64,000 nucleotides of DNA from positions 62,001 through 126,000 of the forward strand of contig JAGVWE010000004.1 in the NCBI GenBank assembly GCA_018304425.1, in the 5' to 3' direction. Within the stretch, counting starts at the first letter, position 1; every line of letters starts with the position of its first letter. The notes under the pieces are model-generated. The model worked only from the letters and a program-made list of their open reading frames with translations. It did no database searches and was not told the DNA's origin. This DNA comes from Candidatus Iainarchaeum sp. GTDB lineage: Archaea; Iainarchaeota; Iainarchaeia; Iainarchaeales; UBA10219. Both the position numbers and the translations under genes were made by a program. This document shows positions 9,477 through 16,532 of the stretch, one piece after another.

Positions 9477-9929
9477 TCAACTTAACTTATTAACCCTCAC
9501 CTTTGAGGGCCTCAACACCAAATCCCTGAGCGCATAGCCTTTCTGGAGTTCCTCCAGCACTAGTCCATCCGGTTTTCCCGCGTCCACCGCGTTCAGCATC
9601 ACTTCGTGCAGGGAGGGGTCGAATTTTTCGCCCACACACTTGATTTCCATGAAGCCGTGCCGGCCCAGGATGTCGAGGAACTGCTTGCGCAACAGCTTGA
9701 CGCCCTCCTCGTTTCCCGCCTGTTCCAGGGAGTCCACGAAGGGCAGCAGTTCCCGCACGAACGCGGCGTTCGCGTAGGCCAGGAATTCATTCCGCTCTCT
9801 TTCCATGCGCTTGGAGGCGTTCTCGAATTCCGCCTGCAACCGCTGAAGCGTTTCCGTCAGTTCCTTGACCCGGTCTTCGGCCAGGGACGCGCTGGGTTCC
9901 CCCGCCTTTCCCGGTTTGCCTTCCTTCAT
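9477..9929 (-). CDS. grpE: GrpE nucleotide-exchange factor
   Basis: 150-residue co-chaperone that releases ADP from DnaK. A long N-terminal coiled coil (about 20-70, [21 protein letters not shown]) leads to the four-helix and beta-wing region with [11 protein letters not shown] and FDPSLHEVM, the GrpE signature area. The frame stays open upstream into the divergent regulator; I place the start at ATG 9929 because the protein then has the family's normal length and a TATA box lies about 28 bases upstream. First gene of the chaperone operon. Confidence 0.93.
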   Translation of the reverse strand: MKEGKPGKAGEPSASLAEDRVKELTETLQRLQAEFENASKRMERERNEFLAYANAAFVRELLPFVDSLEQAGNEEGVKLLRKQFLDILGRHGFMEIKCVGEKFDPSLHEVMLNAVDAGKPDGLVLEELQKGYALRDLVLRPSKVRVNKLS

Positions 9930-10017
9930 GTACCACCCACAATTGTCTAAAACATTTAAACAATAACCAAACTCTTTAATCAAAAGTCTTTTAAATACTT
10001 GCGTGGAACCTTTTTCC
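9930..10017. promoter_or_regulatory. Divergent promoter region between grpE and a winged-helix regulator
   Basis: This 88-bp AT-rich gap holds two outward TATA boxes. TTTAAATG on the minus strand (9953-9960) is 28 bases before the grpE ATG, and CTTTTAAATA on the plus strand (9988-9997) is about 26 bases before the regulator ATG at 10018. Both fit leaderless or nearly leaderless mRNAs. Sharing one short gap suggests that the regulator controls itself and the chaperone operon. Confidence 0.65.
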
Positions 10018-10446
10018 ATGGCAGCCATCCGTAGAAGCAGTGGTTTCAGGATTATGATCAAAAAGGTTGAAAAACCTTTTTCTGACAACACTTTGGACGA
10101 ATTCAACTGGCTCTGCGAGTGCCTGGGCTTCTTCGAACCCATCGACAAGTCGAAGACCGCGGCCTCAGTCTTCAAGGAACTGGTGAACGCGACCGACAAG
10201 GGCGAGGCGCTTTCTTCGACAGCCCTCGCCGAACGCGTGGGCATGTCGAGGGGCAGCGTCATCAACCACCTGAACAACCTCTTGGAAGCCGGGCTCATCA
10301 CCAAGCGCGGCCGCTTCTACTTCGCGCGCTCGCGCTCGGTCTTCAGGACACTCAAGGAAATCGAGGAAGACATCCTCCGCGTGTTCCACGACATGGAGGA
10401 CACCGCGCGGGAAATCGACGAGCAATTCAACCGCTTCTACGATTAA
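10018..10446 (+). CDS. Winged-helix transcription regulator, divergent to grpE-dnaK-dnaJ
   Basis: 142-residue cytoplasmic DNA-binding protein. A MarR/ArsR-like wing-HTH occupies about residues 55-105: an entry helix, then STALAERVGMSRGSVINHLNNLLEAGLI and the wing TKRGRFYFARS. A C-terminal acidic helix (EIEEDILRVFHDMEDTARE) could mediate dimerisation. I start at ATG 10018 because of TATA spacing; a GTG at 10003 and an ATG at 10054 are also in frame. Head-to-head placement with the chaperone operon suggests a heat-shock repressor role comparable in logic to the archaeal Phr regulators, but no sequence link to Phr is claimed. Confidence 0.78.
   Translation: MAAIRRSSGFRIMIKKVEKPFSDNTLDEFNWLCECLGFFEPIDKSKTAASVFKELVNATDKGEALSSTALAERVGMSRGSVINHLNNLLEAGLITKRGRFYFARSRSVFRTLKEIEEDILRVFHDMEDTAREIDEQFNRFYD
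10060..10081. repeat. Perfect inverted repeat at the start of the regulator gene
   Basis: AAAAAGGTT, a 4-base spacer, then AACCTTTTT: perfect 9-bp arms, 43 bases inside the regulator reading frame. It could be an operator for autoregulation or an mRNA hairpin near the 5' end. It is also coding (Lys-Lys-Val-Glu-Lys-Pro-Phe), so chance is not excluded. Confidence 0.45.
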
Positions 10447-10476
10447 CCTTATTAATGGCTTGTGCCTACTTTTTTC

Positions 10477-11121
10477 ATGGCCAAGCCCGTTTCCCTGCAT
10501 GCCTTGTTCTTTCCCGGCATCGTCTTCCACGAGTTCTCCCACTACCTTGCCTGCCTCTTGTTCGGCGTGAAAGTCAAGCGCGTGAAGTGGTTCGGCAAAG
10601 AAGACGCATACGTCGTCCACGAGACCCCGCAACCCCTGGCCTCCGTGGTCATCACCTTGGCCCCCTTCCTGCTCGGCAACTGGCTGGCTTACAATGTCTT
10701 GGAGGCCGCAACCCCCCTGCTGGGGGCAGGCGGCCTGCTTTCCCCGTCCACTCCCCTGGCGCTGTTCTACTACTGGTTTGCCTTGGCCCTCCTCTACTAC
10801 TCGTTTCCCAGCGACCAGGATGGCAGCAACGCCTTCTACAACGTTCTAGGCGCCTACCGGAAGGGTATCTTTGGTTCAACTCCGGCAGTCGTCAAACTCT
10901 TGTACCTCGTCACCTTTCCCCTTGCTTTCCTTCCCCTCGTCTTCGCGCTCGGCTTCATGATGTTGTTCAGCAACTCCGCGGGCCTCCGCATCATCTGGAC
11001 GCTTTCCATCGTCCTGCTCTCCTTTGACCCCTCTCTGGGCGCCCAGTTCGGGAACCTCTTCAACGGCTTGGCTTCCACCGTCACGAGGCTTTTCGTGGGA
11101 TTCATCCCACTTTTTCCGTAA
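10477..11121 (+). CDS. Integral membrane metalloprotease-like protein (M50/DUF3267 style)
   Basis: 214 residues with about five hydrophobic segments. The first membrane helix carries the zinc-protease motif HEFSH (residues 18-22), and a later loop has FPSDQDG, which may supply an aspartate ligand as in site-2 protease-like families. No PDZ or CBS domain is visible, so this is a minimal form. The substrate is unknown; intramembrane or membrane-proximal proteolysis is an inference. The ATG at 10477 lies 25 bases after TTATTAAT (10449-10456), so a leaderless mRNA distinct from the regulator gene is likely. Confidence 0.68.
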   Translation: MAKPVSLHALFFPGIVFHEFSHYLACLLFGVKVKRVKWFGKEDAYVVHETPQPLASVVITLAPFLLGNWLAYNVLEAATPLLGAGGLLSPSTPLALFYYWFALALLYYSFPSDQDGSNAFYNVLGAYRKGIFGSTPAVVKLLYLVTFPLAFLPLVFALGFMMLFSNSAGLRIIWTLSIVLLSFDPSLGAQFGNLFNGLASTVTRLFVGFIPLFP

Positions 11122-11131
11122 ACGCTTCCTT

Positions 11132-11173
11132 GTCCTGCCTTGCAGGACGAGGCCCCCCAATGCAAGGCATTGG
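11132..11173 (+). terminator. Two consecutive stem-loops after the membrane protease gene
   Basis: GTCCTGC/GCAGGAC with loop CTT (11132-11148), then GAGGCCCC, then CCAATGC/GCATTGG with loop AAG (11157-11173). They begin 10 bases after the stop codon, so a 3'-end structure is the simplest reading. The arrangement (perfect stem with triloop, GA, second perfect stem) resembles the middle and last hairpins at 3536-3571. Confidence 0.45.
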
Positions 11174-11195
11174 ATGGTTGCCCGTCGCAAAAGGG

Positions 11196-11207
11196 TTTTT
11201 ATATAAG
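11196..11207 (+). promoter_or_regulatory. TATA box of the small membrane protein gene
   Basis: TTTTTATATAAG is centred 26 bases before ATG 11228, the strongest TATA match on this strand. The transcript is probably leaderless. Confidence 0.75.
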
Positions 11208-11227
11208 TTTTCACACAATAGTCCGTC

Positions 11228-11518
11228 ATGTCGGGCCGCATTGAAAGGTTCTTGGACCTCAACCACATGGCCTCCGAGGCCGTGAAAGCCTTCCTCGGCG
11301 AACGCGTTTCCCGCGCCAAAAAAGACCAGCGCTACCTTGCCTTGTTCGTCGTCGAACTCTTCTTGGCGCTGCTGCTCGTGGGCGCGATTTATTTTTACCT
11401 CGACCCCACTGTCAACCTCGTGCCATTTCCCTACAACTACGCGGCCTTCGCCTTTCTATTCCTGGCCGCCATGTGGATTTACCGGTACACCAAGGGGTTC
11501 CGCAAACTCAAGCTGTGA
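11228..11518 (+). CDS. Small two-helix membrane protein, unknown
   Basis: 96 residues. A charged cytoplasmic-looking N-terminal helix (1-37) is followed by two membrane helices (about 38-57 and 66-84), joined by a short Pro-rich loop, and a basic tail ending YRYTKGFRKLKL. The basic tail suggests that both ends face the cytoplasm. No known family recognised. A strong TATA box and independent promoter support it as a real gene. Confidence 0.6.
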   Translation: MSGRIERFLDLNHMASEAVKAFLGERVSRAKKDQRYLALFVVELFLALLLVGAIYFYLDPTVNLVPFPYNYAAFAFLFLAAMWIYRYTKGFRKLKL

Positions 11519-11554
11519 AATCTGCTAAGAACTGAGGGGTTGGGGCGGGTGCGC

Positions 11555-11986
11555 TTACTTTCCGTCGATGATTGCCTGGGCTTTCTGCTTGAATTCCTCG
11601 TGCAAGGCCTTCAAGGCAGCCTTTTGCTCGTCCGACAGGTTCGCCATCCGGCCCTTGAACACGCCGTGCCCTCCGAAGCCAAAGCCGTGGCCAAACCGGT
11701 TCATGGGCTTTTCCGGGAACGCCAAGCCATTGTCTTCAAAGAACTTTTGGACGGCGGCATGGATTTCTTCCCGGTCCGCGCCCTTTTCCTTCAAAGCTGT
11801 TACCTGTTCCTTCAATTGCGCGTGCTGGGCTTCCGTTAACTGGCTGCCCCACCAGCCTTTTCCATGGTGCCAACCCGTTTTGTCGGCGGCCTGGCCTGTG
11901 GCCGGCGCTGCCGTGGTCGCGGCAAACGCGACGGCCACCAAGGCCACCAATGCGATTCCAACCAATGCCAATCCCTTCTTGTTCAT
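11555..11986 (-). CDS. Exported small helical protein, Spy/CpxP-like in style
   Basis: 143 residues with a clear signal peptide (1-22, cleavage after AFA). The mature part is His/Gly-rich in two places (WHHGKGWW; HGFGFGGHG) and has two helical pairs opening LTEAQ and LSDEQ, which resemble the LTxxQ repeats of periplasmic Spy/CpxP chaperones. Role and metal binding are inferred only. ATG 11986 is supported by GGAGGT 8 bases upstream; an in-frame TTG at 12001 is less likely. A TATA box lies at 12034-12043, so this mRNA has a leader of about 25 bases. Confidence 0.62.
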   Translation of the reverse strand: MNKKGLALVGIALVALVAVAFAATTAAPATGQAADKTGWHHGKGWWGSQLTEAQHAQLKEQVTALKEKGADREEIHAAVQKFFEDNGLAFPEKPMNRFGHGFGFGGHGVFKGRMANLSDEQKAALKALHEEFKQKAQAIIDGK

Positions 11987-12033
11987 GCTTTTGACCTCCA
12001 ACTGGATTGAACCCCCAAGAACCTGCGCTGCAA

Positions 12034-12128
12034 CCCTTAATAGGCGTTGCCTGAAACGATTTGAAACCGCGGGCAGCCAAAAACCCGGCTCGTTTCAGGG
12101 TTCCCGAAACCGGGTTGAAACCGGTTTC
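12034..12128. promoter_or_regulatory. Promoter plus dense inverted repeats upstream of the Spy-like gene
   Basis: The minus-strand TATA (CCTATTAAGG, 12034-12043) is followed upstream by a 10-bp inverted repeat, CCTGAAACGA (12050-12059) with TCGTTTCAGG (12090-12099), and by the perfect 12-bp palindrome GAAACCGGTTTC (12117-12128). GAAACC or its complement occurs several more times in between. The density suggests binding sites for a dimeric regulator of the divergent genes at 11986 and 12186. Confidence 0.45.
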
Positions 12129-12154
12129 CCCTGGGCCGTTCTTTTGGGCGCATC

Positions 12155-12163
12155 CTTTTATAC
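12155..12163 (+). promoter_or_regulatory. TATA box of the 12186 orphan
   Basis: CTTTTATAC is centred 27 bases before ATG 12186; a leaderless transcript is expected. Confidence 0.6.
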
Positions 12164-12185
12164 TCCAAGCCCCCCAGTTTTTTCC

Positions 12186-12767
12186 ATGACCAGTCGTAGG
12201 GCGCTCCCCCCAAGCCTGGCAGCAGCCAACCGCGTGCACTGGCAGAGTGCCCGGCGACCCGGCCTCTCCCAGGCCGAGCGCCAAGCCCTTTACGTGCAAC
12301 GCCAACGCCATTTGGAAGCCCTGGCCCGCAGCTCATTCTACCACAAGCTGCTGGACCCCGCCCGGCAGAGGTCTTTCACGGTTTCAGCCGGGGGAAGAAG
12401 CCATGCCTTCACCTTGTTGGGGCGCGGCCTGAGCATGACGCGCTTTCAGCGGCCCGTGGTGGTTGTGCTGGACTCCCTGGGCAGCGGCATCCTGTTCTAC
12501 AAGAGCACGGGCATGAACTCCGGTATGCCGGGCAAGTGGCTGCCCTTCCGCTCCATTGTGATGACGCACGTCCGCGCAGGCCACGGCGTCGAGCCCTGGT
12601 ACGAGAAATTCAGGGAACACGAGCAAGTCCGAAGCGTTCACGGCGGCTTATACGACCGGTTAAGCGATGCAATCAGGGCACGCGAGGCCGGCATCGAATT
12701 CCTGGAGACCTCGGACCTGGACCTCGTGGCCTCCATTGCCGAAAACCTGGGCGTCCCCGGCAAGTAG
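12186..12767 (+). CDS. Orphan cytoplasmic protein, unknown
   Basis: 193 residues, no signal peptide, membrane helix or motif that I recognise. The N-terminal third is basic and helical. The middle has alternating beta-like stretches (PVVVVLDSLGSGILFYKS) and the C-terminus an amphipathic helix ending SIAENLGVPGK. The frame is open far upstream, but ATG 12186 fits the TATA spacing. It ends 21 bp before the convergent response-regulator gene. Probably lineage-specific. Confidence 0.5.
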   Translation: MTSRRALPPSLAAANRVHWQSARRPGLSQAERQALYVQRQRHLEALARSSFYHKLLDPARQRSFTVSAGGRSHAFTLLGRGLSMTRFQRPVVVVLDSLGSGILFYKSTGMNSGMPGKWLPFRSIVMTHVRAGHGVEPWYEKFREHEQVRSVHGGLYDRLSDAIRAREAGIEFLETSDLDLVASIAENLGVPGK

Positions 12768-12788
12768 CAGCCACCGGTTCAACGGGGT

Positions 12789-13157
12789 TCACGCGTCGCC
12801 CAAGGCTTTTTTCACGCGGGCCACCATCTCGGTGTTGCTGCAGGGCTTCTGGATGTAGTCCGTCAAGCCGTCCTTGATGAGGTCGGCCAGCATCTTGTCG
12901 TTGATTTTCACGACCGTCAGGAACACGACCAGCATCTTGGGCTGCTCTTTCTTGACCTTTTTGAGGACTTCCCAGCCCGACATCTTGGGCATCATGATGT
13001 CCAACAAAATAAGGTCGGCCTTCTGCTTTTTGAGGAAGGCCAGGCAGTCCACCCCGGACTCCACGCTTTCCACCTTATACCCCTCGCGTTCCATCACGAC
13101 TTTGACGAGTGCCAGGACGTCCGGTTCGTCGTCGACGTGGAGAATGGTTTTCGTCAT
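12789..13157 (-). CDS. Stand-alone response-regulator receiver domain
   Basis: 122 residues, one complete CheY-like receiver and nothing else. The acidic pocket is D9/D10, the phospho-acceptor D53 sits in LILLDIMMP, the switch Thr is T81 (FLTVVK), and the conserved Lys is K104 in YIQKP. No output domain, so it must act by protein contact. It lies 51 bp downstream of the histidine kinase on the same strand, its likely phosphodonor. Confidence 0.93.
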   Translation of the reverse strand: MTKTILHVDDEPDVLALVKVVMEREGYKVESVESGVDCLAFLKKQKADLILLDIMMPKMSGWEVLKKVKKEQPKMLVVFLTVVKINDKMLADLIKDGLTDYIQKPCSNTEMVARVKKALGDA

Positions 13158-13208
13158 GCGAATTCCCAGAGTATTACGTTTAACCCCAATATAAGCTTTA
13201 TCCCGCCC

Positions 13209-14030
13209 TCACTTTCGGCTGCCGGTGTGCTTTACCGGCACCTCGAATGAGAACGTGCTGCCCGCGCCTGGCTTTGATTCCACCCATATTTTTCCGTTGT
13301 GGCGTTCCACGATGCGCTTGCAGATGTCCAAGCCCAACCCGGTTCCGCCGAACTGCCGCGTGGCCGAGGAGTCCACCTGGTAGAACTTCTGGAACAAGTG
13401 GGGCAAGTGCCTGGCCTCGATGCCGATGCCCGTGTCCACGACCTGCACCAGGGCCTTTCCCTTGCCGGCCGAGATTTTAACCGTTACCCGCCCGTTTTCG
13501 GGCGTGAACTTGACCGCGTTCTGCACCAGGTTCTCCAACACCTTCCCGGTCAATGGCGCATCCACTTCGGCTTGGGGGAGGTCGGCCGGTGCCTCCAAGC
13601 CCAACTGGATTTTCTTGCCTTCCGCCAGGGCCTTCGCGCCTTCGAAGGCCTTGCCCGCCACTTCGCGTAAGTCCGCGGCCTGGAACTCGAATTCGAGTTT
13701 GCCGGACTCGAGCTTGGAGACCAGGAGGATGTCGTCAATCAGGTTCTTGAGGCGTCGGGCATTCCTTCGCACGATTTCAAGGCTCTTTTGCTTGATTTCC
13801 GGGTCCAGGGTCTCGTCGGCCCAGATGTCGATGTAGCCCATGATGGGCACCAAGGGGGTTTTCAGTTCGTGGCTGACCACGTCCAGGAACTCGTCGCGCA
13901 ACTTGTCGGCCTGCCGGAGCCTGGCCAACTCTGCCTCGAGTGCCTTCAGCCTCGCGTGCAACCCGGTCGCAGGCCGTGCATGTAGCCCCTTTGCCTTGGC
14001 GGTTTTTCCCGGTTTTCCGGTCTTACCCAT
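13209..14030 (-). CDS. Soluble sensor histidine kinase
   Basis: 273 residues. A basic N-terminus and a coiled coil (24-45) lead directly to the HisKA dimerisation helix with H54 in VVSHELKTP. The HATPase domain has the N box (LENLVQNAVKFTPE), G1 (VVDTGIGIE), F (FQKFYQVD) and G2 (GGTGLGLDICK). No transmembrane segment and no PAS/GAF domain, so the input is unclear; the N-terminus could be docked by another protein. Encoded with the receiver at 12789, it forms a minimal two-component system of bacterial type. Confidence 0.92.
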   Translation of the reverse strand: MGKTGKPGKTAKAKGLHARPATGLHARLKALEAELARLRQADKLRDEFLDVVSHELKTPLVPIMGYIDIWADETLDPEIKQKSLEIVRRNARRLKNLIDDILLVSKLESGKLEFEFQAADLREVAGKAFEGAKALAEGKKIQLGLEAPADLPQAEVDAPLTGKVLENLVQNAVKFTPENGRVTVKISAGKGKALVQVVDTGIGIEARHLPHLFQKFYQVDSSATRQFGGTGLGLDICKRIVERHNGKIWVESKPGAGSTFSFEVPVKHTGSRK

Positions 14031-14062
14031 TCCCAGTCACCTCCAAGATTATCGAAGAACCC

Positions 14063-15073
14063 TTATTTATGCCTTTTGCCCGGCGCCTTCGGAAGCCACG
14101 TAACCTCGACGTCGTCCGCGCGTTGCCTGGGCTGGATAACGGTTTGGGCCAGGGTTTGTCTCGCGCCCGCCCGGTGTTCCAGGAGCCCCTGCCAGGCAAT
14201 CATGGCCCCATTGTCCACGCAGACTTCCACGGGCGGCACGAACATCTCGACTTCCCGTGCCCCGCACATCTCACCCAGCATCTTGCGCAAGGCTTTCGAG
14301 GCCGCGACCCCCCCGGCCAGCAGCAACTCCTTTTTCTCGGTGTGCGCCAGCGCCCTTTCCGTGACCTCGGTCAGCATCGCAAAGGCGGTGTGCATGACCG
14401 AGTAGGCCAGGTCCACGGCCTCGGCTTTTCCGACCAAGCCCTCGGCCGCGGTCTGCAACCCGGAGAAGTGGAGGTCCATGCCCTTCACCGAGTAAGGCAA
14501 TTCCACGAACCGCTTGGCCTGGAAATACATTTCATCGATTTTGGGTCCGGCCGGAAACCCCAGGCCCATGGCCCGTCCAAACCCGTCCAGCAGATTCCCC
14601 ACTCCAATGTCCAGCGTTTCCCCGTACACCCGGTAGCGGCCTGACTCGAACCCGAGAATCTGCGTGTTCGCGCCCGAAAAATAAACCATGAGGGGATTCT
14701 TGCAGCCGGTCAACGCGCGTCCGATTTCGATGTGGGCCACGCAGTGGTTGACGCCCAACAGCGGCTTCCGGTGCCTCAGCGCAAGGCCGCGCGCCGCCAC
14801 CGCGCCCACCCTCAAAGACTGGCCAATGCCCGGTCCCCGCGAGAACGCAATCAGGTCCAGTTCCCTGGGGGATAGGCCGGCTTTTTCCAGCGCGCGGTTC
14901 AAGACCTCGGGCGCGACCCGGAAGTGGTGGTCAGCCATCTCGCGGGGAATCAAGCCGCCCTCCACGGTGGTTAGGGTGTGCTTTTCGTTGGCAAGGATTT
15001 TTGCGTGTTCGTCCACGATGCCCACGCCAAAGGTGTGGGCCGTGCTTTCCATTCCCAAGCAAATCATGCGCAT
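14063..15073 (-). CDS. kae1: tRNA N6-threonylcarbamoyltransferase Kae1/TsaD
   Basis: 336-residue ASKHA-fold enzyme that transfers the threonylcarbamoyl group to A37 of ANN-decoding tRNAs. Seen: GMESTAHTFGVGIV at the start, the metal-binding HCVAH motif, SGANTQIL, and GVAASKALR near the end. Bud32, its kinase partner, is encoded at the left edge of the window and not fused. Start ATG 15073 is preferred over the in-frame TTG at 15079; another ATG follows at 15067. The gene follows the CPBP protease by 76 bp in the same direction, and neighbourhood with rps27ae is common in archaea. Confidence 0.96.
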   Translation of the reverse strand: MRMICLGMESTAHTFGVGIVDEHAKILANEKHTLTTVEGGLIPREMADHHFRVAPEVLNRALEKAGLSPRELDLIAFSRGPGIGQSLRVGAVAARGLALRHRKPLLGVNHCVAHIEIGRALTGCKNPLMVYFSGANTQILGFESGRYRVYGETLDIGVGNLLDGFGRAMGLGFPAGPKIDEMYFQAKRFVELPYSVKGMDLHFSGLQTAAEGLVGKAEAVDLAYSVMHTAFAMLTEVTERALAHTEKKELLLAGGVAASKALRKMLGEMCGAREVEMFVPPVEVCVDNGAMIAWQGLLEHRAGARQTLAQTVIQPRQRADDVEVTWLPKAPGKRHK

Positions 15074-15149
15074 CCCCAATTATGTAGCGGTTGGGCCGCT
15101 GGCCAGCCGAAACCCCGTAAACCAACCGTTAATGTGCTTCCAAGGGCTT

Positions 15150-15674
15150 TTAAAACCAAAACAAGGCCTTCAGGATAATCAAATTGTAGCCCACGTGTGC
15201 GAAAATATTGGGGTATAGGCTCTTGTTGGCGTCATAGGCCCTCGCGAGCACGACCCCCAAGGCAAAGGCCCCAACGACCTCGGCCAGGGAACCGTAAAAC
15301 ACGTGGGCCAAGGCAAAGACCCCACTGGAGGCCAGGGAACCGAATTTCTTGGCCAAAAAACCCCGGAAGAAGACCTCTTCGGCAACCACCCGGACGCTCA
15401 ACAAATAGTAGAGGAACCAGGGCGTTGCCCGTTCTACTCTCTCGACTTCCACGGCCACCTTGTCCAAGTCATTCAAGTGGAGGAAGGCCAGCGCCAGCGA
15501 CAAGGCCAGGGACACCAACACCAGCGCCAAAAACAGGGTCACGGTCTGTTTTGCTTTCGCGGCAAACCCCTTGGGCTCGAGGCCCAACTCCTTCAAGGGA
15601 TTCAATCCCCTGCCGGCATAATAGGCGGCGGGAAAAAACGCGAAAGAAAAATCGAGCAGGAAGCTGGAGAGAAT
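15150..15674 (-). CDS. CPBP-family intramembrane metalloprotease
   Basis: About 175 residues, four to five membrane helices, with the three family motifs: EEVFFRGFL, a histidine in ALAHVFYGS, and NIFAHVGYN. These supply the Glu/His active site of CaaX-protease/bacteriocin-processing relatives (Rce1 fold). The substrate is unknown. The start is a problem: the first helix (SFLLDFSFAFFPAAYY) has no in-frame ATG, GTG or TTG between it and the stop of rps27ae. The best candidate is an ATT at 15674, 5 bases after a G-run that could serve as ribosome-binding site. The next in-frame TTG would remove the first helix. Confidence 0.72.
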   Translation of the reverse strand: MLSSFLLDFSFAFFPAAYYAGRGLNPLKELGLEPKGFAAKAKQTVTLFLALVLVSLALSLALAFLHLNDLDKVAVEVERVERATPWFLYYLLSVRVVAEEVFFRGFLAKKFGSLASSGVFALAHVFYGSLAEVVGAFALGVVLARAYDANKSLYPNIFAHVGYNLIILKALFWF

Positions 15675-15687
15675 CCGTTCCCCCCCC

Positions 15688-15885
15688 TCAGACCTTCCTG
15701 AATTCCGTGTAACTGCATTTCCCGCACGCGAACCGGTCCTTGTGCGCGGCCATGAATATGCCGCCACCGCACTTGGGGCAGCTCCTCGTCTTCCTTGAAA
15801 GGCTCTCGCCCTTCACTTCATACAATGTCGCCTTCAGCTTTTTACCCGGTTCTTCCTTTGCTTTTGCTGCTGCCTTTTCCGCCAT
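15688..15885 (-). CDS. rps27ae: 30S ribosomal protein S27ae
   Basis: 65 residues. The C-terminal zinc ribbon is CPKCGG with CGKCSYTE, preceded by a basic Ala/Lys-rich tail. Small-subunit head protein, archaeal and eukaryotic only. ATG 15885 has GGTG 7 bases upstream; the in-frame GTG at 15894 is part of that site. It follows rps24e by 36 bp, the usual pairing. Confidence 0.93.
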   Translation of the reverse strand: MAEKAAAKAKEEPGKKLKATLYEVKGESLSRKTRSCPKCGGGIFMAAHKDRFACGKCSYTEFRKV

Positions 15886-15921
15886 CCCATTCACCTTCAG
15901 TCATTCCTCGTGCTTCGGCAC

Positions 15922-16257
15922 CTATTTCTTGGCTTTCGCCTCGGCTTTCGGCGCCTCTTCTTTCTTTTCCTTGGCTTCCTTGATGCCGAGGTTCCGGTTC
16001 ACGATGTACTTCAACTCGGTCCGCTTCATTTGCTCCGCGTCCTGGTACGCGATGGCCTCGCCGCCCACTTCCTTGGAGCCGAACCGCTGCCTCACCGCGC
16101 GCACCACGACTGCGTCTTCCTTTGCGTTCAGGAGAGCGGCCAGCCTGGCCCTGAGCTCCTTCTTGGAGGGCGTGGTCTCAACGCCTTCCACCCGGAAAAC
16201 GACTTCCTCCCGCTGCAGCAAGGGGTTCTTCTCCCTGCTCACAATCTCGACTTCCAT
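15922..16257 (-). CDS. rps24e: 30S ribosomal protein S24e
   Basis: 111 residues. Begins MEVEIVSREKNPLLQREEVVF, the family's first strand, and contains TPSKKELRARLAALL and the RFGSKEVGGEA loop. It ends in a 20-residue Lys/Glu/Ala tail. I use ATG 16257, nine codons inside the longest frame, because GGTGA precedes it and homologues start there. Part of the rpoE-spt4-rps24e-rps27ae series. Confidence 0.95.
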   Translation of the reverse strand: MEVEIVSREKNPLLQREEVVFRVEGVETTPSKKELRARLAALLNAKEDAVVVRAVRQRFGSKEVGGEAIAYQDAEQMKRTELKYIVNRNLGIKEAKEKKEEAPKAEAKAKK

Positions 16258-16301
16258 TTCATTCACCTCATGAACGCCATACAAACGCTGTTAGCCTGCC
16301 T

Positions 16302-16499
16302 TCACCGGCTCAACCGCAGGGCATGCTTGCCAATGGTGGTTAACCCCATCTTTTGGGCGATGCTCGACTGCTCCGGGTTGATGATGACGACATAGCCCCG
16401 CCAAAAAGTCGTGAAACTCGTGCTCCCACAGACCGGGCACTTGTCGCCTTCCTCGATGACTTTCCTGCACTGCCTGCACGCCTTTCCCTTGCTTGCCAT
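16302..16499 (-). CDS. spt4: Transcription elongation factor Spt4 (RpoE'')
   Basis: 65 residues with a four-Cys zinc site (CRQC and CPVCGS), then FTTFWRGYVVIINPEQSSIAQKM, the conserved Spt4 core. It binds the NGN domain of Spt5 and increases RNA polymerase processivity. The partner Spt5 is not in this window. It follows rpoE directly, as in most archaea. Confidence 0.95.
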   Translation of the reverse strand: MASKGKACRQCRKVIEEGDKCPVCGSTSFTTFWRGYVVIINPEQSSIAQKMGLTTIGKHALRLSR

Positions 16500-16532
16500 T
16501 CCAATCTGCTCCTTTCCTTTTTTTCCTGCCGC

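Noticed and set aside
15150..15674. CPBP protease as an abortive-infection defence gene
   Set aside because: It lies inside a translation/modification gene series with no other defence gene; the fold alone does not show a defence role.
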